Shown one piece after another: positions 33,068 to 41,941 of a stretch of 64,000 bases of DNA (positions are counted from its first letter, which is position 1; the number at the start of each line of letters is the position of its first letter). The notes under the pieces are model-generated. The model made no database searches. It was not told the DNA's origin and saw nothing but the letters and a program-made list of their open reading frames with translations. The position numbers and the translations under genes were made by a program. The stretch is from assembly GCA_016788865.1 (NCBI GenBank), contig JAEUSB010000040.1, positions 1-64,000 on the forward strand. Direction: 5' to 3'. The stretch is from Leptospirales bacterium (lineage in GTDB: Bacteria > Spirochaetota > Leptospiria > Leptospirales > Leptonemataceae).

Positions 33068-33991
33068 ATGTGGTCTGCTGCGCAAACAGAAAAACTGAAG
33101 GCTGTACTTGATCCAAAGGGCCAACCGGTTCGCACCAGAATTGCGCCCACACCCAGCGGATTCCTTCATATTGGGAACGCGTTCTCCTTCATATTTACGT
33201 GGCTAATTGCCAGAGAGCGCGGCGGTACGGTTTTGCTCCGGATTGACGATCTGGATCACCAGCGAAAACGAGCGGAGTACGTTCAGGATATTTTCGACTC
33301 GCTGGAATGGCTTGGGCTTGATTGGGATTCGGGACCGGCCGGACCGGATGACTTTGAGCGGCGATTCTCGCAAGTTCATCGCATGGATCTGTATCTGGAA
33401 GCGCTGGAGCAATTGCGCCTATCGGGCCGTCTCTTCGCATGCAGTTGTTCACGTTCAGCAAGAAAGGAAGGACTACCACATAAATGTGACTGCAGAGCAA
33501 AGCAAAACTCCTTTCAAGGTCTGGATCAAACCTGGCGGTTTCATATTGAAGACGATTGCGTAGTTCGCGTCACAGAAACCGGAAAGCCGATCACCGTGCA
33601 CCTGGGTGAGACGCAAGGGAGCTTCGTGGTCCGTAAGCGGGACGGTTCGCCCGCTTACCAGATTGCATCAATTGTTGACGACAATCACTTTGAAATTGAT
33701 CTAATTGTCCGAGGAGTGGATCTGCTCGAATCGTCTGCAATGCAACTGAAGATCCAGGATGCACTGGATCTATCCCGGACGTTTCAGTTCTTACATCATG
33801 ACCTGATAACAGATCCACTCGGAGCAAAGCTTTCGAAGTCTTCCGGTGCTACGGCTCTGAAGACCTTACGCAACGCACAGGATGCATCACACGTCTTCCG
33901 GGAGTTTTCGGAATGGATTGGTCTTGCTGGAAGACCCTGCGAAAACCTGGGGCAAGCGCAAGAACGCTTTCACGAATCTTTTTATCCTTAG
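33068..33991 (+). CDS. gluQ: Glutamyl-Q tRNA(Asp) synthetase-like protein (GluQ-RS)
   Basis: 307 residues, short compared with GluRS (~470), because the anticodon-binding domain is missing. RIAPTPSGFLHIGNAF carries the HIGH-like site, IDDLDHQR follows, then a Cys-rich zinc site (CSCSR, CDCR) and the LSKSSG signature (KMSKS-like). GluQ-RS charges queuosine on tRNA-Asp, which fits the queE-queD-queC genes elsewhere in this window. The 3' end overlaps the convergent outer-membrane gene by 4 bp. Confidence 0.9.
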   Translation: MWSAAQTEKLKAVLDPKGQPVRTRIAPTPSGFLHIGNAFSFIFTWLIARERGGTVLLRIDDLDHQRKRAEYVQDIFDSLEWLGLDWDSGPAGPDDFERRFSQVHRMDLYLEALEQLRLSGRLFACSCSRSARKEGLPHKCDCRAKQNSFQGLDQTWRFHIEDDCVVRVTETGKPITVHLGETQGSFVVRKRDGSPAYQIASIVDDNHFEIDLIVRGVDLLESSAMQLKIQDALDLSRTFQFLHHDLITDPLGAKLSKSSGATALKTLRNAQDASHVFREFSEWIGLAGRPCENLGQAQERFHESFYP

Positions 33992-35214
33992 AAGAAGAAA
34001 TCGACTCCTAACCGGAGATACATCTCAAGCTTGCTACCTTGCGCTGTCGTTGCAAGTTCTCCGAGGCCAAACCCTTCGGTTTTCTTTTGCAAATTCCCCA
34101 CCGCTAGATTTGTATCGCCCAGATACAGATCGTACTTGCGTTTGTAGTCTTCCTTCATGATTCCAACGAGGATATTGTAACGGCAGAGAATCTTGAAGAT
34201 TCCTTCTAGATTGTGCCGCGTTCCGCTTTCCTTTACGATTGCATAGTGAATCGGTAGCAAAGGCTCAAATCCCGTGGCAACACCACCCGCGGACACGTCA
34301 ACTATTTGCAAACCTTGAAGATTCATCCGTCCATCTCGCGAAAACGATCGCACTTTGTACATCATGCCAAACCATTCAAAGATTTGGTACCGTGCCGCCA
34401 GGCCAAACGCGTTCCCCGAGAAATAGATCTCGGCGGGAATGCTGCCACCTTCGCTCCAGCGTATTATCTCTGGATTTCGACTGCTTGCATAAGAACCCAT
34501 GCTTATCACATTCTTCTCGAACTTCTTTTCATGAGCGGCCAGGACACCTAATTTCAATCCCGGCTTCCAGACAGGGTGAAGGTACATGAATTCAAGTGTC
34601 TTACGGTCTTCACGATAGCGCAGCAATCGAAGACCTTCAAACAGAGCAGGATAATAGACGCTGTTCCCCGGCGCGATGTACGAGGATTTTCCAGGCTGAT
34701 TGCGGGAAAATTTCTGATTCACGTGAAACCAGGAAAATTCAGCGAATAGTCGATCCATGAAGGCATATTCAAGCGAAATAGCGGTACTCACGTATGTGAG
34801 TTTTGATGGCGCTTCGTAAGGGAGCGCAATCTGTTGATTTGCTCCCGTGCGCAGGAGCGAATTAACAAACCACGAGTTTGTACTCTCCGCAAGAAGAGGC
34901 ACTTCCATCTTTCCGTACCCAGGCCCCAACAAGAAACGAATGCGGCTTTTTTCCGTGCGTCGACTATAGGAAGACGAGGCAGGATTTGGATTTGCTACGG
35001 TGGTATCAGCCTTACCAGGATTCTTTTTGTCGTCCTTCTTTTCCGCGACCTTTGGATCCGTCTTAGTATCAGGCTTATTCTCTTTCTCGCCGCCTGGCCT
35101 GGGATCCCCGGGTGCCTGTTTGGGCGGAACTTTCTGCTCCACCGATTCTTTTTTTTCCGCCGGTTGAGCTTTGAGTTCGAAGACCCCGGCAAACAAGGCG
35201 GCGGTCAGTAACAT
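33988..35214 (-). CDS. Outer-membrane beta-barrel protein with charged linker
   Basis: 408 residues from ATG 35214 (7 bp after the OmpA gene stop). A signal peptide (MLLTAALFAGVFELKA) is followed by a disordered Lys/Pro/Asp-rich linker (~20-80). Then come alternating beta strands and a terminal aromatic triplet (LGVDFFF). It is likely a 12-14-strand barrel. No family is recognised. It follows the OmpA-type gene, suggesting co-expression. Confidence 0.75.
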   Translation of the reverse strand: MLLTAALFAGVFELKAQPAEKKESVEQKVPPKQAPGDPRPGGEKENKPDTKTDPKVAEKKDDKKNPGKADTTVANPNPASSSYSRRTEKSRIRFLLGPGYGKMEVPLLAESTNSWFVNSLLRTGANQQIALPYEAPSKLTYVSTAISLEYAFMDRLFAEFSWFHVNQKFSRNQPGKSSYIAPGNSVYYPALFEGLRLLRYREDRKTLEFMYLHPVWKPGLKLGVLAAHEKKFEKNVISMGSYASSRNPEIIRWSEGGSIPAEIYFSGNAFGLAARYQIFEWFGMMYKVRSFSRDGRMNLQGLQIVDVSAGGVATGFEPLLPIHYAIVKESGTRHNLEGIFKILCRYNILVGIMKEDYKRKYDLYLGDTNLAVGNLQKKTEGFGLGELATTAQGSKLEMYLRLGVDFFF

Positions 35215-35221
35215 TGAAAGC

Positions 35222-35926
35222 TTATTCAATGACAAGGCGAATCTCCACACGACGGTTCCGCGGCTCATTGCCGAGCGTATTTATAACTCGTTGCGTATCT
35301 GCGTACCCTCGAACTTCAATGAACCGATTGGGCGCCACCGGTCCCTGCTTGATGATTCGGTCTCTTACGGCCTGGGCCCGATCCTGACTGAGTTGCTGGT
35401 TCAGCGCGCGCGAACCCGTCGAGTCCGTGTGACCGCCAACTTTGACTTTCGCGTCTGGAAACTCCGAGATTGACTTGGAGACCTTATCGACGATCTCCTT
35501 TGCTTTCGCGGTCAGGTTTGCACTGCCATGGTCAAAGCCAACGTCACCGTCCAGGGCGATGCGAATTTCTTTTGTTTTGCCCTGGGTGTCTTTGACACGC
35601 TCGATCGTAATGCCGTGTGCACGAAAGCCCTCCTCCAGTTTCTGGAGCTTGATCCCGGCTTCCTCAAAGTCTTTGCGGATGCCATCGAGCATTTTGTCCA
35701 GAAAAACGGCAGCTCCCAACTTCTTGGCCTCTCCTTCGGGCAGGCCAGCCGGTGCCGGCGTCGGAGTTCCCGCTGCGGGTGTTGGAAAAGCGACTTCTTC
35801 TTCGTAGGTTGGACAACCTCGAATGACCGTTAAGACCTTCTCTCTTCTTTCCGCGGACAGGCAATGGCTCAACGTTAACAGAACAATTGAACTCAAGAAT
35901 ATTTTAAGAGGTATCTCTGATGACAT
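35222..35926 (-). CDS. OmpA-like peptidoglycan-binding (lipo)protein
   Basis: 234 residues from ATG 35926 with GGGAAA upstream. The N-terminus ends in TLSHC, a possible lipobox (Cys22). A Pro/Thr/Gly linker (~55-65) leads to helices and the OmpA domain: VGFDHGSANLTAKAK, GHTDSTGSRALNQQLSQDRAQAV and NRRVEIRL, the peptidoglycan-binding signature. It would link the outer membrane to the cell wall. It is divergent from the LuxR-type regulator. Confidence 0.88.
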   Translation of the reverse strand: MSSEIPLKIFLSSIVLLTLSHCLSAERREKVLTVIRGCPTYEEEVAFPTPAAGTPTPAPAGLPEGEAKKLGAAVFLDKMLDGIRKDFEEAGIKLQKLEEGFRAHGITIERVKDTQGKTKEIRIALDGDVGFDHGSANLTAKAKEIVDKVSKSISEFPDAKVKVGGHTDSTGSRALNQQLSQDRAQAVRDRIIKQGPVAPNRFIEVRGYADTQRVINTLGNEPRNRRVEIRLVIE

Positions 35927-36064
35927 TGTGTTTCCCTGATTTTGCAGCAATCCCGACTAACTTCACCGGAGGCTGTGCGGGACTTTGTCGATCAAGATTA
36001 TTCATTTTTGCATTATTTTTGCCTTGCATCGGTAAGAGTTAGCACGTAAACAGCAGAAGAGAAT

Positions 36065-36727
36065 ATGACAAACTCGAACAAGACCAAAGTATTGCTTTGT
36101 GACGATCATGCTGTGTTCCGATTAGGACTCCGCGTCTTGCTGGAGCGCGCCGAGTCTTTCATTGTCGAAGAAGCGGAACGCGCCGACCGTGCTGCCGAGA
36201 TAGCAATAGATTTCAAGCCAGACCTTGTTGTAGTAGACTATCTCCTTCCAGATCAGAATGGCCTCGCGTTGATTCAGTCGTTGATGACGAAAGGACTCAA
36301 ATTTAAATCAGTCCTTTTGACAAACGTAGAAGAAGAGGCCATCCAGGGCAAGTGCAAAGAGCTTGGACTTCAAGGTTGCTTGTTCAAGTCGCAGCCAATC
36401 GAGCAAGTACTCAACTCACTTCTGAAGGTTGTTCAAGGGGAAGAAGCATACTCAACGGCCACAAAACCAGTGCAGCAAGTGCGCGCGGGAGAATCCAATC
36501 CTTTTGCTCGCCTCACGCCGCGAGAACTTGAAATCGTCCGTAAAATAGCAAAAGGACTTACTCAGAAACAAATAGCGCAAGAACTGAATATTTCAGTTCG
36601 TACACTTGAAAAGCATCGCAGCAACATCACGGACAAAATGGGGAAGATGACTCCCGCTGAATTAACGCGCCAGGCTTATGCGTGGGGAATCATTTCAGAT
36701 CCGGGCCTGACCTCCGGCTATCGCTAA
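36065..36727 (+). CDS. NarL/LuxR-type response regulator
   Basis: 220 residues. The receiver domain has LLCDDHAVFRLG (acidic pair), VVVDYLLPDQNG (phospho-Asp) and FKSQP (Lys). The C-terminal LuxR helix-turn-helix is LTPRELEIVRKIAKGLTQKQIA, then ISVRTLEKHRSNI. It would bind DNA when phosphorylated. No kinase is adjacent; the orphan kinase at 4185-5558 is a distant candidate only. AAGAGA precedes the ATG. Confidence 0.92.
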   Translation: MTNSNKTKVLLCDDHAVFRLGLRVLLERAESFIVEEAERADRAAEIAIDFKPDLVVVDYLLPDQNGLALIQSLMTKGLKFKSVLLTNVEEEAIQGKCKELGLQGCLFKSQPIEQVLNSLLKVVQGEEAYSTATKPVQQVRAGESNPFARLTPRELEIVRKIAKGLTQKQIAQELNISVRTLEKHRSNITDKMGKMTPAELTRQAYAWGIISDPGLTSGYR

Positions 36728-36795
36728 ACTCGGTTCCTTTCAGGCTGATCTGCGAATCAGGACCATGGTTGGCCGCGTAAGGGACGACTTTTACT

Positions 36796-37254
36796 TCAGC
36801 CTTTCGCCATGCTGGCCAGGCAGCGCTCCATTGCTTTTCCAAATGCCCAGCCGACCAGAAGGATCAAAGGAGTTTGCAACGGGTTGTCACTCTTGATCTG
36901 ATAAGTCCATGTAACTCGCACTGCGCCCTTGAGTTCTTCGAGTTTGAAAGTCGCCGACATACTCTGACAAACCAGCTTCTGAAGCTTGTTAAGTTCCGCC
37001 ATTTCGTAGCTGTGGAGATGATGCGGAACGTGATCCGTTATGCGCTCAATGACAGACGATCCATCAGAGAGTAGTACTTTACGCAGAATTCCTTTTGCGA
37101 TTTTTCCTTCTGGTGTTACCTGGAGAATTCCAGGGATGAGTGGCTTGAACCCGTGAAAATGTTTCGGAAAGAAATCCGGAGACTCACTGAGATCAAGGAA
37201 AACATCGCGAAGACTTCCCTTGATCTCCGCCTGAGCAACTAGAGTTTTTACCAT
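36796..37254 (-). CDS. SRPBCC (START-like) small-molecule-binding protein
   Basis: 152 residues. The pattern beta strand, long central helix and a C-terminal helix (LLVGWAFGKAMERCLASM) fits the polyketide cyclase/START-like fold, with DHVPHHLHSYEM in the middle strands. The usual role is binding a hydrophobic ligand; the ligand is unknown. It is divergent from the DAG-kinase gene. Confidence 0.75.
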   Translation of the reverse strand: MVKTLVAQAEIKGSLRDVFLDLSESPDFFPKHFHGFKPLIPGILQVTPEGKIAKGILRKVLLSDGSSVIERITDHVPHHLHSYEMAELNKLQKLVCQSMSATFKLEELKGAVRVTWTYQIKSDNPLQTPLILLVGWAFGKAMERCLASMAKG

Positions 37255-37362
37255 GCGACATCTGATGAGGACACCCGACAGTTGTCCAACTCAAATGTGA
37301 CAAACGGCATACTGCTGCAACGGCGATGACGGGCATTTCTAGATGGACGTACTGCCTCCCCT

Positions 37363-38313
37363 GTGGTAGATTCGACTCAGGTAACTCGAGTGAAATATGA
37401 AGAATTCCATGTAATAGTAAATCCAGCGTCCAGCGGGGGCGAGGCCGGACGTCGCTGGCAGGAAACGGAAAAACATGTCAGGCGCGTTCTTGAGAACGCA
37501 AGCTGCGAAATGACGGCAGCCGCTGGTGACGGTGAACGCCTTGCAGCTTCGGCGATTCATGCGGGGGCAAGGACAATCGTAGTCGTGGGTGGCGATGGAA
37601 CATTATCAGAAGTCGTGAACGGCATCCTGCAATTCAGCGAGGACCAACGGCCCAAACTCGCAGTATTGAACCATGGCACAGGCGGAGATTTCGCGCGGAC
37701 AATTGGCACACCGACAGATCTGCAATTGATGCTTGAAAAAATAGAAGCGGGTCGAGAGCATCGGATCGACGCCGGGAGAATCACCTTCTTGAACCACCAG
37801 GGAGTCCCGACCCGGAGGCATTTTATCAATATTGCAGGCTGTGGGCTTGCGGGCAGCGTAGTTCAATCCATTAACCAGAGCGTAAAACGATTTGGTGCAT
37901 TCAGCTACTTTTCCGCTTCATTTACAAATGCCCTGACGTACAACAATGCAAAAGTCCGCATTTCGCTCGATGATGGACCGCTAACACAGGAAACAATCAC
38001 TACCGTCGCAATTTGCAACGGCCAATTTTTTGGTGGTGGAATGCAAATCGCCCCGGGAGCCAGTATCACGGACGGTCTATTGAATGTAACGATACTGGGG
38101 AACTGGAACCTCGCTCAGAAAGTTCGATACTCGCGAAACCTTTACAACGGAACAATTGAGCAATGTGCTCTTGTCCGCACGGCGCGCGTAAAGCGCGTAG
38201 TCATAGAGCCAGAGAACCTGAACGACGTCCTCATTGATTGCGATGGCGAGGCCCCGGGCAAAATTCCGATGACCGGGGAAGTTCTCCCGGGGGCTGTCCG
38301 GCTGATCATCTAG
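37363..38313 (+). CDS. Diacylglycerol/lipid kinase family protein (DagK/YegS-like)
   Basis: 316 residues. IVNPASSGGEAG (~18-29), the nucleotide-binding VVVGGDGTLSEVVNG (~71-85) and NHGTGGDFAR (~104) are catalytic-domain signatures of the DAGK/YegS/ceramide-kinase fold. The C-terminal IDCDGEAPGKIP is the usual DGE motif. It phosphorylates a lipid such as diacylglycerol. GTG starts at 37363 or 37390 are both possible. Confidence 0.9.
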   Translation: MVDSTQVTRVKYEEFHVIVNPASSGGEAGRRWQETEKHVRRVLENASCEMTAAAGDGERLAASAIHAGARTIVVVGGDGTLSEVVNGILQFSEDQRPKLAVLNHGTGGDFARTIGTPTDLQLMLEKIEAGREHRIDAGRITFLNHQGVPTRRHFINIAGCGLAGSVVQSINQSVKRFGAFSYFSASFTNALTYNNAKVRISLDDGPLTQETITTVAICNGQFFGGGMQIAPGASITDGLLNVTILGNWNLAQKVRYSRNLYNGTIEQCALVRTARVKRVVIEPENLNDVLIDCDGEAPGKIPMTGEVLPGAVRLII

Positions 38314-38343
38314 GATCTCCCGAACCGGGCGGCAAAGCCAGAA

Positions 38344-38553
38344 TCAGGAGGCGAGCCGCCGGGACCGATGAGGCAAGGCTCGGGACACGCGAAAGGCTGG
38401 TCCTTCAAAGCGACCGGTCAGAGTAAACCTCTGCCCACTGATGCAGGGAGGCATATTGATCAGGCGAATGATTCTGAGTGTTGCATTCGCATCGTAGAAC
38501 ATGGCATACGCGCGCCTCTGGTTTCGCTTGATAATTCCTTTGACAACCTGCAT
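38344..38553 (-). CDS. Small basic protein of unknown function
   Basis: 69 residues from ATG 38553, preceded at 5 bp by a strong AAGGAGG. The chain is Arg-rich (MQVVKGIIKRNQRRAYAMF at the start, RALPHRSRRLAS at the end), with no signal peptide. The ribosome site and direction opposite to both neighbours support it, and it is the only sensible frame here. I do not recognise a family; nucleic-acid binding is possible given the charge. Confidence 0.55.
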   Translation of the reverse strand: MQVVKGIIKRNQRRAYAMFYDANATLRIIRLINMPPCISGQRFTLTGRFEGPAFRVSRALPHRSRRLAS

Positions 38554-38605
38554 TCCATCCTCCTTGCGATTGACGATTGGCTCTAATATTTGATGGTAGT
38601 TTGAA

Positions 38606-39244
38606 ATGCGTTTCGTTCCGGGGCTTTTAGTAATTTCCTTTGCTGCCTTTCTACTTGCTTCTGCCACGATCATCGCGCGAAACCCGGTCGCGACGCTCCA
38701 TGCTTGTGAACACAAGCTCAATCTCCCTGGTTTCCAGGTTGAACCTTCTAGCGGGGACTCTTTGCGTGCTACAATTGTCCGCGCAAATAGATCGTGGACG
38801 CTATTGGTTCTCTGCCGACCCAATCTGAAAAAAACAAATCCCGCGGACGAGCTCGTTGCGGAAGCCAGAGAGCGTGGTGATCTAGTCCGCGATGTTGTGG
38901 AGGTTAAAACACAGCTTGGCACGGCCGTTCTTTTCAAACGCACCTCACATGAAACGCTGGTTATGCGGCTGGAGGCCAATGTTGCTTCGCGCGAGTTTGT
39001 CTATTTGTATGTTATGATTCCCGAAAAGGGGAAGAATGCAACCGCACAGGAATGGCTCGAGATGCAAAAGCTATTTGGGGAAGTAGTTGCCACCGCGGAG
39101 TCTGCCAATCAGACTCCGGCCATTTCGGAGGACAGCTTTCGCAAACGACTCGTAGTATTCTTCGCACTTCTAATCATTGTGTTCGGCACTCTGGCCTGGT
39201 TTCTGATCAGACGTTTTCTATGGAAGAAAGGAAGGACCGTGTAA
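38606..39244 (+). CDS. Membrane protein of unknown function
   Basis: 212 residues. A signal-like N-terminal helix (MRFVPGLLVISFAAFLLASA) and one C-terminal helix (VVFFALLIIVFGTLAWFLI, ~185-203) flank a soluble domain of ~150 residues. The tail is basic (RRFLWKKGR), so the domain would lie outside the cytoplasm. No family is recognised. The next gene starts 8 bp after its stop. Confidence 0.75.
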   Translation: MRFVPGLLVISFAAFLLASATIIARNPVATLHACEHKLNLPGFQVEPSSGDSLRATIVRANRSWTLLVLCRPNLKKTNPADELVAEARERGDLVRDVVEVKTQLGTAVLFKRTSHETLVMRLEANVASREFVYLYVMIPEKGKNATAQEWLEMQKLFGEVVATAESANQTPAISEDSFRKRLVVFFALLIIVFGTLAWFLIRRFLWKKGRTV

Positions 39245-39252
39245 GGACGGAC

Positions 39253-40092
39253 ATGAATATTCGGGAGCAGAACTATAAAGGCTGGCAAAGCCTCTTAATC
39301 ACAAACGGCGCCATGGAGCTGGTTGCACCGTTGGACGTTGGAATTCGCCTCCTTCACCTTGGCCTAACGGTTGACCGGAGCAATTGCCTGTTTGAGCGCG
39401 AGATGGACGCGGGAAAAAGGAACTCTACCGAATGGTTACTCTATGGCGGTCATCGATTGTGGATCGCCCCCGAAGATGAAGTTCAATCCTATATTCCTGA
39501 TAACAGCCCCATTACTTATTCTCGAATTGCCGATGCAGTTCGTCTGTCTGAACCGGTGGCACTCAACGGGCTCCAGAAGGAAATTGAACTTTTGTTTGAA
39601 TCTGAAAACAGGCTACGCGTACTTCATAGAGTTAACAACCGTTCAAACCTGGAGCAGAAAATCTCACTCTGGCCTATCACGGCCTTTGCCGGGGGAGTAG
39701 CTACATTGCCTCTGCCCATCAACCGGCGCCCATTGAATGCAGCTGGCGCGATTGTACTCTGGCCATACACGAAAATGGATGATCCTAGAATTTCGTATAA
39801 CCACAACTCACATAACGTCAAGATAGAGCAGAGAGGGGAGACCCAACCTCTAAAGATTGGTCTTGCCCACGCTGAGCCCGGGGTAATCTCCCTGGATTGG
39901 ACACGGGGTTCGCTTCGCTTTCGCAAATCATTTGAAAGACAGGCCGGGACGTATCCTGATTTCGGAAGTTGCATCGAATGTTACACTAACCATGAATTGA
40001 TTGAACTGGAAACTCTCAGCCCGGAAACAAAATGCGCACCGGGTGCTTGCGTGGAACATACGGAAATTTGGGAAATCTGGCGCGAGGTTTAG
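39253..40092 (+). CDS. DUF4380/aldose-epimerase-like protein
   Basis: 279 residues from ATG 39253. Beta-rich with no signal peptide. LLYGGHRLWIAPEDE (~54-68) resembles the GG-x-R-x-W-x-A-P motif of DUF4380, a galactose mutarotase-like fold. GVISLDWTRG and FGSCIECYTNHELIELETLS continue a typical epimerase-like core. It may bind a sugar; no enzymatic role is assigned. It is the last gene before the methyltransferase. Confidence 0.65.
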   Translation: MNIREQNYKGWQSLLITNGAMELVAPLDVGIRLLHLGLTVDRSNCLFEREMDAGKRNSTEWLLYGGHRLWIAPEDEVQSYIPDNSPITYSRIADAVRLSEPVALNGLQKEIELLFESENRLRVLHRVNNRSNLEQKISLWPITAFAGGVATLPLPINRRPLNAAGAIVLWPYTKMDDPRISYNHNSHNVKIEQRGETQPLKIGLAHAEPGVISLDWTRGSLRFRKSFERQAGTYPDFGSCIECYTNHELIELETLSPETKCAPGACVEHTEIWEIWREV

Positions 40093-40125
40093 AAATTTGT
40101 CACAGGCGTATGCTATAAAGATTCA

Positions 40126-41211
40126 ATGACGCGTAAAACACCAACGTTGCCCCCAAAACTGGCCGATCTTAATTCTATGCAAGCCCAGTCTCGACTCTTA
40201 AAAAAGCCCAGGCATCGTTTCATTGATCTTTTTGCGGGAATTGGCGGCTTTCGAATCGCCTTCACGGCAGCCGGCTTTGACCCTGTGTTTTCATCTGAGT
40301 GGGATTCAATGGCCCAGAAAACGTACTCAACGAACTTTGGGACGGTCCCGGCTGGTGACATTCGCGCAGTCGAATCAAAGACTATTCCGGAATTTGAGGT
40401 CCTCTGCGCTGGCTTTCCTTGCCAACCCTTCTCGCTGGCGGGCGTTTCTAAGAAGAACGCGCTTGGTCGCCCGCATGGGTTTAATGATCAAAAGCAGGGT
40501 AATCTGTTCTTCGAGATTATGCGCATCGTAAATGCCCGGAAGCCGCAAGCCCTGCTGCTTGAGAATGTAAAAAACCTGGGATCCCATGACGGCGGAAAAA
40601 CTCTTCAAGTAATACGCGACAGCCTGGAAGCGGCGGGATATCATTTGAAGATGGCCGTGATCAATGCGCGCGTTCTCGTGCCGCAAAATCGCGAGCGCAT
40701 CTATATCGCCGGATTCAGGAGCAAAGCAGCAATGGAATCGTTTCGATTCCCCCTGCTTGCTGATAAGAAGCCCACGCTGGGCAAAATTCTCGAAAATCGG
40801 GTTCTTCCGAAGTACACCCTCTCTGATCACCTCTGGAGATATTTGCAAGACTACAAGAAAAAGCACGAGGCCGCGGGCCATGGGTTTGGATTCGGGCTGG
40901 CGGATCGCAACGGTGTTACTCGTACGCTCTCCGCACGTTATTACAAAGACGGATCGGAAATTCTAGTTCCAATGCGAGGTAAGAATCCTCGCAGGCTGAC
41001 ACCCAGAGAATGCGCAAGACTAATGGGATTTCCGGAGTCCTTTCAAATTCCCGTTTCAGATACGCAGGCTTACAAGCAATTCGGGAACTCCGTTGTGGTG
41101 CCTGTAGTTCAAGCAATCGCTATAGAAATGAAAAAGGCACTGGACACTGCGTCGGCTCGGCGTAAAGAGCGGAATGAACGGGGACAACCGGTTTCCCTAT
41201 CCCGCGGTTAG
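40126..41211 (+). CDS. DNA (cytosine-5) methyltransferase
   Basis: 361 residues. Motif I is DLFAGIGGFR (~34), motif IV is GFPCQPFSLAG with catalytic Cys (~99), motif VI is ENVKNL (~145), motif VIII is QNRERIYI (~186), and IX/X are LTPRECARLMGFP and QFGNSVVVPVV. All motifs are in order and complete, so it should be active. The target site cannot be read. The last 38 bp overlap a mismatch glycosylase gene. No restriction endonuclease is adjacent, so it is an orphan or restriction-lost enzyme. Confidence 0.95.
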   Translation: MTRKTPTLPPKLADLNSMQAQSRLLKKPRHRFIDLFAGIGGFRIAFTAAGFDPVFSSEWDSMAQKTYSTNFGTVPAGDIRAVESKTIPEFEVLCAGFPCQPFSLAGVSKKNALGRPHGFNDQKQGNLFFEIMRIVNARKPQALLLENVKNLGSHDGGKTLQVIRDSLEAAGYHLKMAVINARVLVPQNRERIYIAGFRSKAAMESFRFPLLADKKPTLGKILENRVLPKYTLSDHLWRYLQDYKKKHEAAGHGFGFGLADRNGVTRTLSARYYKDGSEILVPMRGKNPRRLTPRECARLMGFPESFQIPVSDTQAYKQFGNSVVVPVVQAIAIEMKKALDTASARRKERNERGQPVSLSRG

Positions 41212-41887
41212 AAGAAAGCTTCTAAAGTGGTTCAAAGCAAATGCTCGCTCGTATCCGTGGCGGACGACGAGCAACTGGTTTCATTTACTGATGGCGGAGA
41301 TGATGCTCCGTCGCACTCGGGCAAACCAGGCGGCCCGTGTTTACGTTCAATTTACACAACAATTCGAAACGCCGGCTGATTCTGCAAAAGTAGAGTCTAC
41401 GGTGTTATTGAAAATGTTTGAACCGCTCGGGCTGGCCTGGAGGGGGCGACAGTTATTGCAAACCCTGGATTTCCTTAGCGATTCGTACGCAAAACGAAGA
41501 CCAGAACCGTCAGACGATCTTTTTGCTATTCCTGGCGTCGGCGATTACTCAAACGCAATGCTGCGCAATCGCCTCTTCAATGAGCGCTTGCCGGCCCTCG
41601 ACTCGAACATGGCCCGGTTAATATGCAGAATCGAAGGCTGGTCGTATTCAGCCGAGGCAAGGCGGAAGAGGCAAATAATCGAAGTGGCCCACAAGCTGGT
41701 TCAAATCAAGGCATCCCGTGAATTGAACCTGGCAATTCTGGATTTTTCTGCGTTGGTTTGCAAACCTGTGCATCCCGTTTGCGTTGGTTGTCCACTGGCA
41801 TCACACTGCAGCTACGGTCGGAAAAGACTGAACAGAATATCCGGGCACAGGGTGCGGGGGTCGCCTGTAAATTCGGCTCGTATGTGA
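41174..41887 (+). CDS. HhH-GPD mismatch glycosylase (Mig/MutY-like), probable T:G repair partner of the methyltransferase
   Basis: 237 residues. MAEMMLRRTRA (~39-49) aligns with the MutY/Mig block that carries the catalytic Glu. The helix-hairpin-helix is FAIPGVGDYSNAML (~117-130). LDSNMARLICR (~142) includes the conserved Asp. CKPVHPVCVGCPLASHC (~195-211) has the C-x6-C-x2-C-x5-C iron-sulfur cluster spacing. The LLRRT and NLxILDFSA blocks match Mig.MthI, a T:G mismatch glycosylase encoded beside M.MthTI. It would remove T arising by deamination of 5-methylcytosine. It overlaps the methyltransferase by 38 bp. Confidence 0.88.
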   Translation: MNGDNRFPYPAVRRKLLKWFKANARSYPWRTTSNWFHLLMAEMMLRRTRANQAARVYVQFTQQFETPADSAKVESTVLLKMFEPLGLAWRGRQLLQTLDFLSDSYAKRRPEPSDDLFAIPGVGDYSNAMLRNRLFNERLPALDSNMARLICRIEGWSYSAEARRKRQIIEVAHKLVQIKASRELNLAILDFSALVCKPVHPVCVGCPLASHCSYGRKRLNRISGHRVRGSPVNSARM

Positions 41888-41941
41888 GTTTCAATCCTCT
41901 TTTTTCTGTTCGATTTTCTTTCGGTCCCGTAGACTGACAGC

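Noticed and set aside
38412..38419. A third GACCGGTC, as in the TetR operators
   Set aside because: It lacks the flanking AAAGACG and TCAT match and lies inside the small coding region 38344-38553, so it is probably coincidence.
38554..38979. Upstream part of the 211-residue minus-strand frame (38344-38979)
   Set aside because: Only the last 69 residues follow a strong ribosome site; the earlier part is antisense to the membrane-protein gene.
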